Source: CAZFDT01 sp964518335
Lineage (GTDB): Bacteria > Planctomycetota > Phycisphaerae > Phycisphaerales > Phycisphaeraceae
Direction of reading: 5' to 3'
NCBI GenBank assembly: GCA_964518335.1
Contig: CAZFDT010000017.1
Coordinates: forward strand, 1 to 64,000
DNA length: 64,000 nucleotides
Shown here piece by piece: positions 45,338 to 54,787 of this stretch (positions within the stretch are counted from its first letter, which is position 1; each line of letters begins with the position of its first letter). Both the position numbers and the translations under genes were made by a program. Below the pieces are notes generated by a model. The model was not told where the DNA came from and did no database searches. It saw nothing but the letters and a program-made list of their open reading frames with translations.

Positions 45338-47343
45338 CGGCGATTCTGACACGACCGACGGGCCCGATGCCACAGCCCGAACCCGTGAAGCGCAAGCGAT
45401 CGCGGCCGTTGCGCACCTCGCTGTTGGCGCATGGCGAGCCCATGCTCTGGCTCACCGGCGGCGCGCTGGCGGTGGCGGTGGTCATGATCGTTGGCCTGCT
45501 GGCGCTGGTGATCGTGCAGGGCGCGGGCACGTTCTGGCCTCGCCCGGTGGTGGAAATCCGCACCCACAGCGGGCAGACGCTCATGGGCGAGGTGACGCGA
45601 AGCGAGACGTTCGCGCCCTCGCCCGAGATGCTTGCCGGACTCGAAGGCCCGGCTGCCGACGCCGCGAGTCAGGCGGTCAAAGGCGGCGACGGCCTGCTTC
45701 TGCGCCACCTCATGCGCGTGGGCAACTTCGAACTCACAGGCGATCACTTTCGCTGGGTGAACCAGATCGACGTGGCCGGCGAGTCGCTGCCGCATTGGGC
45801 GATCACGGTCGAGCGTCTGGCGTGGGGCCGATTTTACGGCGTGCCCAAGTCGTTCAAGATCGACGGCCACGTTGTGGCGGACCAGCCCGAAGCAGCGTGG
45901 AAGCTCTTTCACCAGCATCACGGCCCATCGCGCGAGCGGTGGCGTCAGCGGCGCGGACTGGAGATTCACGAGACGGGCGAGATCAACAGCCGCATCGAGC
46001 ATGCGCGACTGGCGATTCGACAGGCCGAGTTGAACGCCGGCCGCGATTCCGACCCGTATCGCCGCGCGCAGGCACGATATGCCCAGGTGAAGACCAAGGG
46101 TGATGCAGACTTCGAGTCCGTGCGCAAGCGCATCGATGATCTGAACGCGGAGAACGACCGCTTCAGACTGGTGTTCGACACTGCGCAGGGACAGGAGGTC
46201 GAACTGCTGCTGGCCGACATTGTGCGTGCCTATCCCGCGAATCAGGTGAGCAGTTCGTGGATGAGTCAGGCGAGTATCTACGCTGGGCGGTGGTGGGAGT
46301 TCCTCGCCGGTGAGCCGCGCGAAGCCAACAGCGAGGGCGGCGTGTTCCCGGCGATCTTCGGCACGGTGCTGATGACCATCATCATGTGCCTGCTCGTGGT
46401 GCCCTTTGGCGTGCTGGCGGCGCTGTATCTGCGCGAGTACGCCAAGGCCGGGCCGATCATCTCGGCGGTCCGCATCGCCATCAATAATCTCGCGGGCGTG
46501 CCATCGATCGTGTTCGGCGTGTTCGGGCTGGGGTTTTTCGTGTACGTCATCGGCGCGTACATCGACGGCGGGCCGGGCAACTCCATCGGCATCATCATGC
46601 CCAAGCCGATCTGGTTCGGACTTCTGGTGGCGCTGGCCGGCGCGATCGTCACCTCGGCGGGATCGATGTATTTCGGCCACGTCGTTCGCGGCCGCGACGA
46701 CTCTTTCGCTCGCAAAGGCATGCGAATCTTCGGCACGCTGGGACTGCTCCTGTCGGCCGTGATCGCCCTCGTGCTGATCGGCACCACGCCGTTCTTTGAC
46801 GGCTTCTTCCCCGCTCAGGTCGCCGACCGCAATCCCGTCTTCGGCAAAACCGCCTTGATCTGGGGGTCGTTCACCCTCGCGCTGCTGACGCTGCCGGTGG
46901 TCATTGTGGCCACCGAAGAGGCTCTGTCGGCCGTGCCCAACTCGATGCGAGAAGGGTCGTATGCCTGCGGCGCGAGCAAGTGGCAGACGATCAAGCGCAT
47001 CGTCCTGCCTCGCGCCATGCCCGGCATCATGACCGGGGCGATTCTGGCGATGGCCCGCGGCGCCGGCGAGGTCGCCCCGCTCATGCTCGTCGGCGCGGTG
47101 AAGCTGGCGCCCGAACGGCCGTTCTCGTTTTACCCTTCGGAGCAGTTCGGGGTCAACCGTAGCTTCATGCACCTGGGCTTCCACATTTACGACCTGGGCT
47201 TCCAGAGCCAGAACTCCGAGGCCGCCAAGCCCATGGTCTATACGACGACGTTGCTGCTCATCGTGCTCATCGCCGTGCTGAACCTCGCGGCGATCTGGCT
47301 GCGATCGAGGCTGCGGCGAAAGTTCGATGTCAGCGGCTTCTAA
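45334..47343 (+). CDS. pstA: phosphate ABC transporter permease PstA with large periplasmic insertion
   Basis: A 669-residue permease, about twice the usual 290. The GTG at 45334 overlaps the pstC stop (GTGA). After one membrane helix near residues 37-62 comes a periplasmic insertion of about 270 residues. Its second half is a long helix (ARLAIRQAELNAGRDSD to KRIDDLNAENDRF) likely to form a coiled coil. The PstA core starts near residue 335, with the coupling loop GSYACGASKWQTIKRIVLP. The matching insertion in PstC suggests the two touch each other. Confidence 0.93.
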   Translation: MTAILTRPTGPMPQPEPVKRKRSRPLRTSLLAHGEPMLWLTGGALAVAVVMIVGLLALVIVQGAGTFWPRPVVEIRTHSGQTLMGEVTRSETFAPSPEMLAGLEGPAADAASQAVKGGDGLLLRHLMRVGNFELTGDHFRWVNQIDVAGESLPHWAITVERLAWGRFYGVPKSFKIDGHVVADQPEAAWKLFHQHHGPSRERWRQRRGLEIHETGEINSRIEHARLAIRQAELNAGRDSDPYRRAQARYAQVKTKGDADFESVRKRIDDLNAENDRFRLVFDTAQGQEVELLLADIVRAYPANQVSSSWMSQASIYAGRWWEFLAGEPREANSEGGVFPAIFGTVLMTIIMCLLVVPFGVLAALYLREYAKAGPIISAVRIAINNLAGVPSIVFGVFGLGFFVYVIGAYIDGGPGNSIGIIMPKPIWFGLLVALAGAIVTSAGSMYFGHVVRGRDDSFARKGMRIFGTLGLLLSAVIALVLIGTTPFFDGFFPAQVADRNPVFGKTALIWGSFTLALLTLPVVIVATEEALSAVPNSMREGSYACGASKWQTIKRIVLPRAMPGIMTGAILAMARGAGEVAPLMLVGAVKLAPERPFSFYPSEQFGVNRSFMHLGFHIYDLGFQSQNSEAAKPMVYTTTLLLIVLIAVLNLAAIWLRSRLRRKFDVSGF

Positions 47344-47363
47344 GGCAACCCCCGAGGTACGCT

Positions 47364-48293
<930 letters not shown>

Positions 48294-48358
48294 ACTCTCG
48301 CGAAAGTCCGCCGCTGCCCGTCCTCGGGCTTCGCCGCGGGACGGCCAAGGATCATCGC

Positions 48359-49048
48359 ATGTCGCTCCATCTCCAGCGCCAGGTCAACACCCTCAAGAAG
48401 GCCATCCTCGGCCTGGGCACGCTCGTCGAGGAGAAGGTCGCCGACGCCATCCGTGCCATCGAGTCACGCGACACCGCCATGGCCAACCGTGTGGTCGAGT
48501 CTGACGACGAGGTGGACCGCATGGAGCTGGAGGTCGAGGAGGAGTGCCTGCACACGCTGGCGCTGCACCAGCCAGTAGCGTTCGATCTGCGCTACGTCAT
48601 CGCCGTGCTGAAGATCAACAATGACCTGGAGCGCATCGGCGACCTGGCGGTCAACATCGCCGAGCAGGCCGTGTTCCTGGCCAACGACATGCCGCTGGAC
48701 GACATCCCCTTCGACCTGCCGGGGATGGCGGTCAATGTCCGCCGCATGCTCAAGCAGAGTCTCGACGCCCTGGTCAACATCGACCCCGAACTGGCGCAGC
48801 GCGTCCGCGAGAGTGATGACCAGGTGGATGCGATCCACCGCGAAATGTACCTGGCCATCGAGTCGGGCATCCGCGAGAATCCGCACCGGCTCGAGCAGTA
48901 CATCCACCTGCTCAACGTCTCGCGCAATCTCGAACGGATCGCCGACCACACCGTCAACATCGCTGAGGATGTCATCTACATGGCCCGTGGCGAGGTGCTT
49001 CGCCACAGTCGCCCGCATCCGCTCACCCCCAAGACCGCGCAACGCTGA
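48359..49048 (+). CDS. phoU: phosphate signalling protein PhoU
   Basis: A 229-residue, all-helical protein made of two PhoU repeats. It has ESDDEVDRMELEVEEECL, LERIGDLAVNIAE and LERIADHTVNIAEDVIYM, where the ExxxD motifs bind metals. PhoU links PstB activity to the PhoR kinase. It closes the pst operon. No phoB/phoR is nearby. The stop is 39 bases from the convergent folA stop. Confidence 0.95.
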   Translation: MSLHLQRQVNTLKKAILGLGTLVEEKVADAIRAIESRDTAMANRVVESDDEVDRMELEVEEECLHTLALHQPVAFDLRYVIAVLKINNDLERIGDLAVNIAEQAVFLANDMPLDDIPFDLPGMAVNVRRMLKQSLDALVNIDPELAQRVRESDDQVDAIHREMYLAIESGIRENPHRLEQYIHLLNVSRNLERIADHTVNIAEDVIYMARGEVLRHSRPHPLTPKTAQR

Positions 49049-49087
49049 GGTGCTGCTGCGCGCCCCGCTCGTCCCGCCGTCATCGCC

Positions 49088-49582
49088 TCATAGACGGGGG
49101 CGATCGTATTGCGTAATGGTGAAAGCATGGGCGTGACGGTCGTCAGCGGGGCGGTCGTGCAGCGGTGTGGCGATCCAGTGCGAAAAGTCGAACGGGGGCA
49201 GGTAGGTGTCGCCGGCGACGTGGACGTGGACAACGGTTTCGTACACGCGATCGGACAGAGGAAACGCCTCGGTGAATAGCGCGGCGCCGCCGATGACGAA
49301 CGCCTCCTCGTGCGTGTCGCGGTAGGGGAGCAGCGCCTCGTGGAGGCTGCGGGCGATGACGACTCCGGGATATGCGAAGTCCGCGCGGCGCGTGAGCACG
49401 ATGTTTGTACGGCCGGGCAACACGTTGCTGTGGTCCTCAAAGGTGCGTCGGCCCATGATGATGGGATGGCCCATGGTGGTGCGCTTGAAGTGGGCGAACT
49501 CGTCGGGCAGGCGCCACGGCAGCCGTCCGTCGCGGCCGATGCAGCGGTTCTCCGATCGGGCGTAAATGAGCGAGAGAATCAT
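49088..49582 (-). CDS. folA: dihydrofolate reductase
   Basis: A 164-residue enzyme reducing dihydrofolate with NADPH. LIYARSENRCIGRDGRLPW, RTTMGHPIIMGRRTFE and VIGGAALF are the substrate and cofactor loops. The acid that contacts the pterin lies in PDEFAHFK. It follows thyA by 4 bases, the usual pairing, since thyA regenerates its substrate. Confidence 0.96.
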   Translation of the reverse strand: MILSLIYARSENRCIGRDGRLPWRLPDEFAHFKRTTMGHPIIMGRRTFEDHSNVLPGRTNIVLTRRADFAYPGVVIARSLHEALLPYRDTHEEAFVIGGAALFTEAFPLSDRVYETVVHVHVAGDTYLPPFDFSHWIATPLHDRPADDRHAHAFTITQYDRPRL

Positions 49583-49586
49583 GCTT

Positions 49587-50390
49587 CTACACCGCCACCG
49601 GGGCGCGGATGGCTGGGTGCGGGTCGTAGCCTTCGAGCGAGAAATCCTCGCTACTGAATGCGAACAGATCCTTCACCACCGGGTTGAGCGTCATGCGCGG
49701 CGGCGTGCGCGGTTGGCGCTGCAGTTGTTCTCGCGCCTGTTCGACGTGATTGGCGTACAGGTGCACATCGCCGAACGTATGCACAAACTCGCCTGCCTGC
49801 AAGCCGGTCACCTGGGCCATCATCATGGTCAGCAGGGCGTAGCTGGCGATATTGAACGGCACGCCCAGAAAGACGTCGGCGCTGCGCTGGTAAAGCTGGC
49901 ACGACAGCCTGCCACTGGCGACGTAGAACTGAAACAATGCGTGGCAGGGCGGCAGGGCCATGCGGTCCACTTCGCCGGGGTTCCACGCGCTGACGATGAG
50001 GCGGCGCGAGTCGGGGTTGGTGCGGATCATCTCGACGACCTGCGCAATCTGGTCGATCACTCGACCGTCGGGCGCCTCCCATCGCCGCCACTGCTTGCCA
50101 TAGACCGGCCCCAGGTCGCCGGTGTGGGGGTCGGCCCACTCGTCCCAGATCGTGACATGGTGGTCGTGGAGGTACTTGACGTTGGTGTCGCCGCGGAGGA
50201 ACCACAGCAGTTCGACGACGATCGAGCGGAGGTGGACTTTCTTGGTGGTCAGCAGGGGAAAGCCCTGCGTCAGGTCGAAACGAAGCTGGCGTCCAAATAC
50301 GCTGCGCGTGCCCGTGCCCGTGCGGTCGTGCTTGGGCGTGCCGTGGTCGAGGATGTCTTGCAGGAGATCGAGGTAGGCGCGTTCGCTCAT
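49587..50390 (-). CDS. thyA: thymidylate synthase
   Basis: A 267-residue enzyme making dTMP from dUMP with methylene-tetrahydrofolate. The catalytic cysteine is in LPPCHALFQFYV. DRTGTGTRSVFGRQLRFDL and FNIASYALL are typical. The ATG at 50390 is well placed. It forms an operon with folA, 4 bases apart, and lies 32 bases after the sulfatase stop on the same strand. Confidence 0.97.
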   Translation of the reverse strand: MSERAYLDLLQDILDHGTPKHDRTGTGTRSVFGRQLRFDLTQGFPLLTTKKVHLRSIVVELLWFLRGDTNVKYLHDHHVTIWDEWADPHTGDLGPVYGKQWRRWEAPDGRVIDQIAQVVEMIRTNPDSRRLIVSAWNPGEVDRMALPPCHALFQFYVASGRLSCQLYQRSADVFLGVPFNIASYALLTMMMAQVTGLQAGEFVHTFGDVHLYANHVEQAREQLQRQPRTPPRMTLNPVVKDLFAFSSEDFSLEGYDPHPAIRAPVAV

Positions 50391-50422
50391 GATACGGGCA
50401 TTGTACGGCGCGGGCGCGGGAA

Positions 50423-51844
50423 CTACGCCAAAGTCTCGGCTTCGCGGACACTGCGATGCCCGCCCTTGCGCATGTGCGGAGCGGGATCGATCGTGGGGGG
50501 GACTTCGCCGACCTCGGCCATGCGCCGAAGCAGCCGCTCGCGCATCACCTGGCGCACGCGGGCATGCGAATCGAACTCGACCAGGTTGGTCAGCTCGTAG
50601 GGGTCGTGGTGCAGGTCGTAGAGGAACTCCTCCACGTAGCGCCCCGCCGAGCCGTCGCGGCGGTCCTCGCCTTCGGCGTCACGGACGCTGTACTTCCAGC
50701 GGTGCGTGCGGACGCATCGCCCCACTTGCGATTCGCTGATCTGCACGAACACCTCCTGCGGCCAGTCGGCGATCGCCTGCGCATCGCGGCGGAGCAGCGG
50801 CAGAATGCTGCGGCCCTGCATCGTCGCGGGGACAGCCACGCCACATGCGTCCAGCAGCGTCGGCGGCAGATCGACGAGGCTCACAAGCTGCTGCAGTTGC
50901 CCGCCGCCGGTGAAAGGCCCTCCGCGCAGCATCGTGGGCACGCGGATCGAGCTGTCGTGGCACGACCGCTTGTACTCACCGTTGCGCGTCTTGAAGTGGC
51001 AGCCGTGGTCGCTCGTGAAGAGGATGATCGTGTCGTCGAGGATGCCAAGGCTGAAAAGGGCATCCACGATACGGCCCAGGTTCTCGTCGAGTCGCTTGAT
51101 CATGCCCCAGTACCCACCCAGATGTTGGTGCGTCGAGCCCCCGCTGCGATCGTCGTCGGTCTTGAAGGCAGGCAGGGCGGCCAGGTCCGGTGGCGCCCAC
51201 CGGCCGGTGTAGCGCTCGCGGTAGCCCAGCGGCGGCGGGTAATCGTCCTTGTCGTTTTGATGATGCGGCTCGATGAACGACACCATGAGCAGGAACGGAT
51301 CGGCTTTGTGCGCGTCGATGTAGCGGATCGCTGCGTCTGTTAGCGCATCGCTGCGGTAGCCGGGCAAGTGGTGCGGCTGATTGTCGTTGTCGTAGAGGAC
51401 GGTGTGGTACTCGTCGATGGAAAACTCCAACACCTCGACGGCCAGCCAGTCGCGGAAGTCGCCGCGGTACCCCTCGCGAACGGGACCGCGCTCCCCGCAG
51501 AGCTGGCCCTGCGGCCCGCCCAGGTGCCACTTGCCGATGTAGCCGGTGCGGTAGCCTACGCTATTGAAGCAGGAGGCGAGCGTAGGAAACCGTTGGCGAT
51601 CCGTGGGGAGGCTGATGGCGTTGCGCCAGCAGCCGTTGGTGGTGGCGTAGGTTCCCGTCTGCAGACATGCGCGGGCGGGGCCGCACACCGGCTGGCAGGT
51701 GAAGCTGTGGGCGATATGCGTGCCTTCGCGGGCCAGGCGGTCGAAGTTGGGCATGAGGTCCAGCGGATTGCCGTGAAGGCCCGAACTGTCCCATCGCTGC
51801 TGATCGGTGAAGAAGACGACGACGTTGGGTTTTCGCGCGTTCAT
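50423..51844 (-). CDS. cytoplasmic-type sulfatase
   Basis: A 473-residue type I sulfatase. The modification motif CGPAR (Cys54, to formylglycine) and metal residues in FFTDQQRWD and FTSDHGCHFK are present. There is no signal peptide, unlike the sulfatase at 17.9 kb. It probably acts on sulfated sugars inside the cell, or on other sulfate or phosphonate esters. Its ATG at 51844 directly abuts the stop of the ABC ATPase gene, so it ends the long overlapping transcript from the right edge. Confidence 0.9.
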   Translation of the reverse strand: MNARKPNVVVFFTDQQRWDSSGLHGNPLDLMPNFDRLAREGTHIAHSFTCQPVCGPARACLQTGTYATTNGCWRNAISLPTDRQRFPTLASCFNSVGYRTGYIGKWHLGGPQGQLCGERGPVREGYRGDFRDWLAVEVLEFSIDEYHTVLYDNDNQPHHLPGYRSDALTDAAIRYIDAHKADPFLLMVSFIEPHHQNDKDDYPPPLGYRERYTGRWAPPDLAALPAFKTDDDRSGGSTHQHLGGYWGMIKRLDENLGRIVDALFSLGILDDTIILFTSDHGCHFKTRNGEYKRSCHDSSIRVPTMLRGGPFTGGGQLQQLVSLVDLPPTLLDACGVAVPATMQGRSILPLLRRDAQAIADWPQEVFVQISESQVGRCVRTHRWKYSVRDAEGEDRRDGSAGRYVEEFLYDLHHDPYELTNLVEFDSHARVRQVMRERLLRRMAEVGEVPPTIDPAPHMRKGGHRSVREAETLA

Positions 51845-52615
51845 TCAGTGCCCGAATTCAATGCCGCCCACCTGGATGTCCATGTCGGCGACGCGCTCGA
51901 TCTTTTCGACCTGGCCCTGTCTGATCCAGAGCACGCGGTCGGAGTTGACGAGCATCTTGTGGTCGTGCGTGGCGGTGATGACGGTCACGCCGCGCTCTTT
52001 CGACAATTGCTTGAGCAGCGCGATGATGTCGCTGCCGGTCTTCAGGTCGAGGTTGGCGGTGGGCTCGTCGGCGAGGATGATGGTCGGGTCGTTGACCAGA
52101 GCGCGGGCGATGGCGACTCGCTGCTGTTGACCGCCGGAGAGTTCGTCGGGGCGATGGTCCAGCCGATGGCCCAATCCCACGGCCTGGAGCACCTCGGTGG
52201 CCTTGGCGTCGGCCTCGTCGGGCGTCTTGCCCTGGAACACCGCCGGCAGCGCCACGTTCTTCACCGCCGTCAGCGACGCGATCAGGTTGTACGCCTGGAA
52301 AATGTACCCGATGTAGTTGCACCGCACGTAGGCGAGCTGGCGCGACGTGAGCTTGGTCAAGTCCAGCGGCCCGATGCGCACGCTCCCGCCGCTGGGCCGA
52401 TCCAGCGCCCCGATGATGTTGAACAGCGTGCTCTTGCCCGAGCCCGACGGGCCCATGATCGACAGGTATTCGCCGCGGAAGATCTCGACGTTGACGTCCT
52501 TGAGGGCGTATACCTTTTCGTCGCGGAGCTTGAAGACCTTGGACACATCGCTCACGGTGATCAGCGTGTCGCCGTGGCGAATATGGTCGTGGATGTTGGC
52601 TTGCGTGGTGGTCAT
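51845..52615 (-). CDS. MacB/LolD-type ABC transporter ATPase
   Basis: A 256-residue ATPase of the o228/MacB family. Walker A is GPSGSGKSTLFN, the signature ELSGGQQQRVAIARAL, Walker B ILADEPTANLD and the switch THDHKML. These ATPases power FtsX-fold permeases that pull lipoproteins or peptides out of the membrane rather than import. The partner is not adjacent: the gene before it is an OPT-like transporter. It is likely to serve the giant FtsX-type protein upstream. The ATG at 52615 is 13 bases after the OPT-like gene. Confidence 0.9.
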   Translation of the reverse strand: MTTTQANIHDHIRHGDTLITVSDVSKVFKLRDEKVYALKDVNVEIFRGEYLSIMGPSGSGKSTLFNIIGALDRPSGGSVRIGPLDLTKLTSRQLAYVRCNYIGYIFQAYNLIASLTAVKNVALPAVFQGKTPDEADAKATEVLQAVGLGHRLDHRPDELSGGQQQRVAIARALVNDPTIILADEPTANLDLKTGSDIIALLKQLSKERGVTVITATHDHKMLVNSDRVLWIRQGQVEKIERVADMDIQVGGIEFGH

Positions 52616-52628
52616 CGTGTTACTACGG

Positions 52629-54773
52629 TCAGAACGGGAGCTTGAACACACTCTTGGCGAGGAAGGTGAAGCCGATGCCCAGCGTGGCAATGAGGCCCAT
52701 GCCGCAACTGAACCCTGCGCCGACGACGGGAATGTATTGCCGCCACATCAGGCCCATGCGCTTCTGGAAATAGTATCGCCCCAGCAGGGCGCCGATGAAT
52801 TCGGGAATGATGGCAAACGGCAGCGTCTGGTTGAGCCCGCGGATCACGCCGTAAACCAGAAAGATCGGCGCCCCCAGGAAGCTCATGCCGATGAACCCCG
52901 CCAGGCCCAGCCCCAGACCCCATGCGATGTACGACGGCTTGATCGCCTCCTCGAACACCGTGAATCCGCCCAGCGTCGAGCTGAAAATGATCGACTGCTG
53001 CTCGGCGGTCACGTCCCACCACTCCATGGCGTAGGGGTACTGAGCCGAGGGAATCTCCCCCAGCGACCAGATGAAGTGAGCGAACATCAGGCTGCCGAGG
53101 AGCACGATCGGCGTGAGCAGGATCTCGGCCTTCCAGATGCTCCAGAACTTGGTGCCCGTGAGCTCACACTGGCGATAGAACACGGTCATCTGGCCGTAGT
53201 TGTGCAGCGGCACGGGCAGGAACCACACCGCCACGCCCTTGTACCCCGAGAGGATGAATGACGCCTCCTTCACGAACGGGATGCTGATGACCTGACCGGC
53301 GATGCCTTCGAGGCGGGCGGTCACATAGCTGATCAGCGGCGTGTAGATGAAGCCGTAAAAGACCATGACCCAGAAGACATTCCAGTGGAATCGCTTCTCG
53401 CCGCCCTGTTCGCCGGAGAACCAGGTGAGCAGAACCATGGACATGGCGATGTAGATACCGGTGCTCACCAGGTAGGTGATGCCGATGATCCACGGCCGGA
53501 TGTCGCCGCGGCCCTCGGGCACACCAATGGGTTGGGTGTTGCCCTCCTCTCGTCGCAGCCGCGCCGTGCGTCGCACCGCCATGACGCCCTTGATGACCGC
53601 GACGATGCCCATGATGGCGATCGCCAGCGACACGCCGATGGAGAAGCTGAAGTAGAAGTCGAGATTGTTCTTGTAGAACGTCGCCTGGAGGCTATCGCCG
53701 GGGTTCCACTGTTTGAGGATGCCGCCGCGGAAATCGGTGAACAGCGACAGGATGCCGCCGTTGTAGAGAATCGGGTTGAGGATGACCGTGATGAGCAGTC
53801 CGATGAACGTACCGACGATCGCCCAGTAAGGCAGCACCATGCCGAAGATGAGCAGGCCCAGATTCAGCGACAGGCCCATGGCGACGGCGGGCAGGATGCC
53901 GGCGGTGGATTGCGTGTAGTCGATGAAGGGGATCGGGAGGATGGTGATCGGCGCGTCGAGCAGGGCGCCGGTGATGGTGGGCAGGCCGAGGTAGAGCGTG
54001 CCGAATACCAGGCCGATGACGCTGCCGATGGAGAAGACGCGCCAGCGCCACGAGTCGGGACGAGGCGGGGCACTATCAGCAGCACCCTCCTCGCCCATGC
54101 CGGCGCGCTGCTTCTCCTCCTCCTGCTCTTCGGAAAGCGCCATGACGCCCTGGGCGCCCAGCGGCGCCATGGGGAAGGGCAGGCGCTCGATGTCGCTGGT
54201 GAGCCGGAACAGCCCGTAGCCCAGGATCATGTTATCGATGCGGCCGATGATCATGGTGAACGCGCCCAGCGCGATCGCGGGCAGCCATTGCCACATGAAG
54301 AGCGAGCGCTGGTCGAGCACCTCGGCGTCAGTGGGCGCTACCCAGTTGGGGATGTGCTCGGCGATGCCCGCGGCCTGCGCTGCAGTGGACTGCACGTAGA
54401 ACTGGCTCCACAGTACGCCCAGCCCGCCGTGGAACCCGCCCGACACACTCGATGGCGCCGCCATGATCGCCCCGGCGATGTAAAAGAGCGTGAAGATCTC
54501 GGCCCGCTTGAGCGTCTTGTTGGCCCGCCGCGCCACTTCGATGAACAGAATCAACGTCACCCACTGCGCCGCCGGACCCACCGACGCCTCGGCCAGCAGC
54601 GAAATGTAGATCGCCCCGGGCACCATGAGTGCGGCGACGAACAGCGCGCCCAGGAACGCCGCCCAACTGAAGCCGTCCTCGAACGTCGAGGGCGGCTCCA
54701 TGAGCTGGCGAAACTCCTCCAGCTCGCGGTCGAGCTTGACGCCGGTCTGGGATGGTGACTGATCTTTCGCCAC
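52629..54773 (-). CDS. OPT/DUF6785-like multipass membrane protein
   Basis: A 714-residue protein with around 14 membrane segments that resembles oligopeptide-transporter-like families (OPT, DUF6785) of planctomycetes. The stretches MAPLGAQGVMAL, LYLGLPTITGALLDAP and YNGGILSLFTDF are typical turns between helices. I chose the GTG at 54773, where GAGG lies 9-12 bases upstream; there is no ATG nearby. It is linked to the giant permease by 14 bases. A second, partial member of the same type lies at the right edge. The substrate is unknown; peptides are a plausible guess. Confidence 0.75.
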   Translation of the reverse strand: MAKDQSPSQTGVKLDRELEEFRQLMEPPSTFEDGFSWAAFLGALFVAALMVPGAIYISLLAEASVGPAAQWVTLILFIEVARRANKTLKRAEIFTLFYIAGAIMAAPSSVSGGFHGGLGVLWSQFYVQSTAAQAAGIAEHIPNWVAPTDAEVLDQRSLFMWQWLPAIALGAFTMIIGRIDNMILGYGLFRLTSDIERLPFPMAPLGAQGVMALSEEQEEEKQRAGMGEEGAADSAPPRPDSWRWRVFSIGSVIGLVFGTLYLGLPTITGALLDAPITILPIPFIDYTQSTAGILPAVAMGLSLNLGLLIFGMVLPYWAIVGTFIGLLITVILNPILYNGGILSLFTDFRGGILKQWNPGDSLQATFYKNNLDFYFSFSIGVSLAIAIMGIVAVIKGVMAVRRTARLRREEGNTQPIGVPEGRGDIRPWIIGITYLVSTGIYIAMSMVLLTWFSGEQGGEKRFHWNVFWVMVFYGFIYTPLISYVTARLEGIAGQVISIPFVKEASFILSGYKGVAVWFLPVPLHNYGQMTVFYRQCELTGTKFWSIWKAEILLTPIVLLGSLMFAHFIWSLGEIPSAQYPYAMEWWDVTAEQQSIIFSSTLGGFTVFEEAIKPSYIAWGLGLGLAGFIGMSFLGAPIFLVYGVIRGLNQTLPFAIIPEFIGALLGRYYFQKRMGLMWRQYIPVVGAGFSCGMGLIATLGIGFTFLAKSVFKLPF

Positions 54774-54787
54774 AGGGTTGCCTCGTG

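Noticed and set aside
42155..45373. A very long open frame on the minus strand antisense to pstS/pstC
   Set aside because: It mirrors the codons of a real gene in GC-rich DNA, is extremely rich in His, Arg, Gln and Glu, and shows no domain. The same holds for other long antisense frames, for example over 702-2093, 2976-4526 and 53385-54758.
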